From Planctomycetaceae bacterium (GTDB taxonomy: Bacteria > Planctomycetota > Planctomycetia > Pirellulales > Pirellulaceae): a DNA stretch of 7,936 nucleotides. Numbering within the stretch: position 1 is the first letter of the stretch; the number at the start of each line of letters is the position of its first letter. Positions 6,827 through 7,936 of the stretch are shown piece by piece. The DNA lies in the NCBI GenBank assembly GCA_007129635.1, contig SKVE01000083.1, positions 1 to 7,936 of the forward strand, read 5' to 3'. The notes under the pieces are model-generated. The model saw only the letters and a list, made by a program, of their open reading frames with translations, ran no database searches and was not told the DNA's origin. The translations under genes were made by a program, and so were the position numbers.

Positions 6827-6860
6827 CGGGATTCCATCCGTTGAGGATTGGCGAATCCCG
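6827..6860 (+). repeat. Leader hairpin upstream of the beta-helix gene
   Basis: CGGGATTC (6827-6834) pairs perfectly with GAATCCCG (6853-6860) around an 18-base loop. The right arm could instead pair upstream, ATCGGGA (6806-6812) with TCCCGAT (6856-6862), so two exclusive folds are possible. It sits 47 bases before the start codon. A regulatory role is speculative. Confidence 0.35.
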
Positions 6861-6894
6861 ATCATGGCCTTCGAGACGCTACCTCGCACTTGCC

Positions 6895-6899
6895 AGGAG
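6895..6899 (+). promoter_or_regulatory. Ribosome binding site of the beta-helix gene
   Basis: AGGAG lies 8 bases before the ATG at 6908 and fixes the start of the partial gene, which is followed at once by a plausible signal peptide. Confidence 0.7.
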
Positions 6900-6907
6900 C
6901 TTTGACG

Positions 6908-7936
6908 ATGAACCGCGCCCGGCACACTCGCAACGTACCCTCCGTCTTGATCCTGCTGATCACTGCCTTCGCTGACGCTTCGCTCGTCGGGCGCACGGCG
7001 GCGGCCAGTCCCTGGCCGGAACCGGTAACCGAGTCGCTCTCCGAGCCGGTCCTGCTGCCCAACGGCGAAGAGTTCACCACCTGGTCCGACATCACCGAGT
7101 ATACGCGGGTCTACTATGTCGACGGCCGCGCCGGGAACGCGGCAGATATCAACGACGGCACCGCCGAGCGGCCGCTGAAGACCATCCAGCGCGCGGCCGA
7201 GTTGGTGCAATTGGGCGAGAAAGTGGTCATTCACCAGGGGCGGTACCGCGAGAGCGTGCGGCCGCCGCGGGGTGGTAAAGGGCCGGACCGTATGATCGCC
7301 TTCGAAGCAGCCGACGGCCAGGAGGTCATCATCTCTGGCTCGGTGGTCTTCGAGGGAACGTGGGTCGAATCCCGCCGCAACGGCGAGCAGACGTCGAAGA
7401 CCCTCTGGATGACCGACCTCGCCGACGCCCTGTTCGAGGGCGCCAACCCCGAGGAGACGCCTCCCTTCCCCTTGAGAGCCGGTGTGCAGGCGGGGGGACT
7501 TCCCAGTGCGGGCAATCCCTTCCGTACGCCGCTGGCCAGCGAGCAGGACATTGCCATCATGCCTTGGGCGGCCTCGTGGGCGGGCCGGCTCCCCTATACG
7601 CTGCCGCGGGGGCTTGTCTTCCAGGACGGTATCCGCCTGGTACAGCTCTCCACGTACGAGGATCTGCCCCGGGTGCCCGGTTCCTACTGGGTCGAGCCTC
7701 GGGAGGCAAGCGTCCGCCTGCACGTCCATCCCCGCCGTGACGAGGCCACCGGCCGAAGCCGAAACCCCAACACGAGCCGCATCGAGGTCACCGTCCATCA
7801 GCAGTTGTTCGTGCCTCAGCAGCGTGGCATCGGGTACGTTGCCCTGCGGGGGCTGACGTTCGAGCACGCCGGCAACGGTTTTCCCCGCTCGGGCGTGGGC
7901 GCGGTCTCGACCCACGGCGGGCACCACTGGATCATC
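6908..7936 (+). CDS. Secreted right-handed parallel beta-helix protein, GH120-like (partial, 3' end missing)
   Basis: The first 343 codons of an open frame that has no stop before the window ends. A signal peptide is likely: basic MNRARHTR, hydrophobic VPSVLILLITAF, and a possible cleavage after TAAA near residue 33. Residues 68-145 form the DUF1565-type start of a parallel beta-helix: RVYYVDGRAGN, then NDGTAERPLKTIQRAAELVQ, GEKVVIHQGRYRESVRPPRG and a closing EVIISGS. Residues 291-343 (RIEVTVHQQLFVPQQRGIGY, then VALRGLTFEHAG) look like the point where the helix rungs begin. From memory, this order resembles GH120 beta-xylosidases, which also open with a YHV...GT...P...TI..A block and a 'GxYRE' turn. 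I infer a polysaccharide-active secreted enzyme, but the catalytic part is not in the window. Other beta-helix families (pectate-lyase-like, GH141-like) remain possible. Asp is mostly GAC here, unlike in malQ. Confidence 0.85.
   Translation, partial: MNRARHTRNVPSVLILLITAFADASLVGRTAAASPWPEPVTESLSEPVLLPNGEEFTTWSDITEYTRVYYVDGRAGNAADINDGTAERPLKTIQRAAELVQLGEKVVIHQGRYRESVRPPRGGKGPDRMIAFEAADGQEVIISGSVVFEGTWVESRRNGEQTSKTLWMTDLADALFEGANPEETPPFPLRAGVQAGGLPSAGNPFRTPLASEQDIAIMPWAASWAGRLPYTLPRGLVFQDGIRLVQLSTYEDLPRVPGSYWVEPREASVRLHVHPRRDEATGRSRNPNTSRIEVTVHQQLFVPQQRGIGYVALRGLTFEHAGNGFPRSGVGAVSTHGGHHWII

Larger units (their letters stand above)
6530..6907. other. Non-coding, repeat-rich stretch of 378 bases
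   Basis: No open frame here has a ribosome binding site or a protein-like composition. In order, it contains the post-peroxidase stem-loop, a long inverted repeat (6579-6651), a short hairpin (CAAGG at 6667-6671 with CCTTG at 6675-6679), an inverted 9-mer related to the first repeat's loop (6700-6708), a pyrimidine tandem repeat (6725-6748) and a leader hairpin (6827-6860). TATGAT at 6796-6801 preceded by TGTGA resembles an extended -10 box for the downstream gene, but there is no matching -35 box. Confidence 0.7.

Noticed and set aside
6653..6844. Plus-strand open frame of 63 codons in the repeat-rich gap
   Set aside because: No ribosome binding site, it runs through the pyrimidine tandem repeat, and the product (PFLLFSFSLSWSF) is what a C/T tract encodes by chance.
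6788..7927. Minus-strand open frame of 379 codons opposite the beta-helix gene
   Set aside because: The plus strand has a ribosome binding site, a signal peptide and a recognisable beta-helix domain. The antisense product is Arg/Gly/Pro-rich without motifs and arises from G/C at third positions.

Overview
The window looks like chromosome of a Planctomycetota bacterium, most likely of the Pirellulales type. This is inferred from the outsized TolC-family lipoprotein with a family-specific N-terminal region (an 'RNQADSEAYAIIEEK'-like start after the lipobox), from moderately high G+C with many CGA/GAT codons, and from a secreted parallel beta-helix protein of the kind abundant in that phylum. 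No rRNA, tRNA, CRISPR array or transposase gene was seen, so the assignment rests on protein character alone.

Left half, minus strand (34-3766): a two-gene unit reads right to left. A MarR-family regulator (3146-3766) is followed after only 4 bases by a 1035-residue outer-membrane efflux lipoprotein of the TolC/OEP family (34-3141). This is the usual design of a self-regulated efflux operon. The inner-membrane pump and adaptor are not in the window and, if linked, would lie beyond base 1. The TolC protein is about twice normal size because of a glycine-rich insert and a charged helical insert of about 340 residues between its two halves.

Middle, plus strand (4028-5884): a complete GH77 4-alpha-glucanotransferase (malQ), divergent from marR across 261 bases. 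That gap holds a perfect 10-bp palindrome near marR and a small hairpin followed by T5 in the malQ leader. A secreted, cysteine-type glutathione peroxidase (5975-6529) follows 90 bases later on the same strand and ends in a stem-loop. MalQ (cytosolic alpha-glucan metabolism) and the peroxidase (envelope peroxide defence) have no obvious functional link.

Right part (6530-7936): a 378-base non-coding stretch holds a 20-bp inverted repeat resembling a REP doublet (REPIN), smaller repeats related to it, an 8-bp tandem repeat and a leader hairpin. It precedes the first 343 codons of a secreted parallel beta-helix protein that runs off the right edge. The start of this protein resembles GH120-type beta-helix glycosidases, and its Asp codon choice differs from malQ. 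I found no clearly undescribed multi-gene system; the most unusual items are the inserted TolC and the repeat-rich junction before the beta-helix gene.
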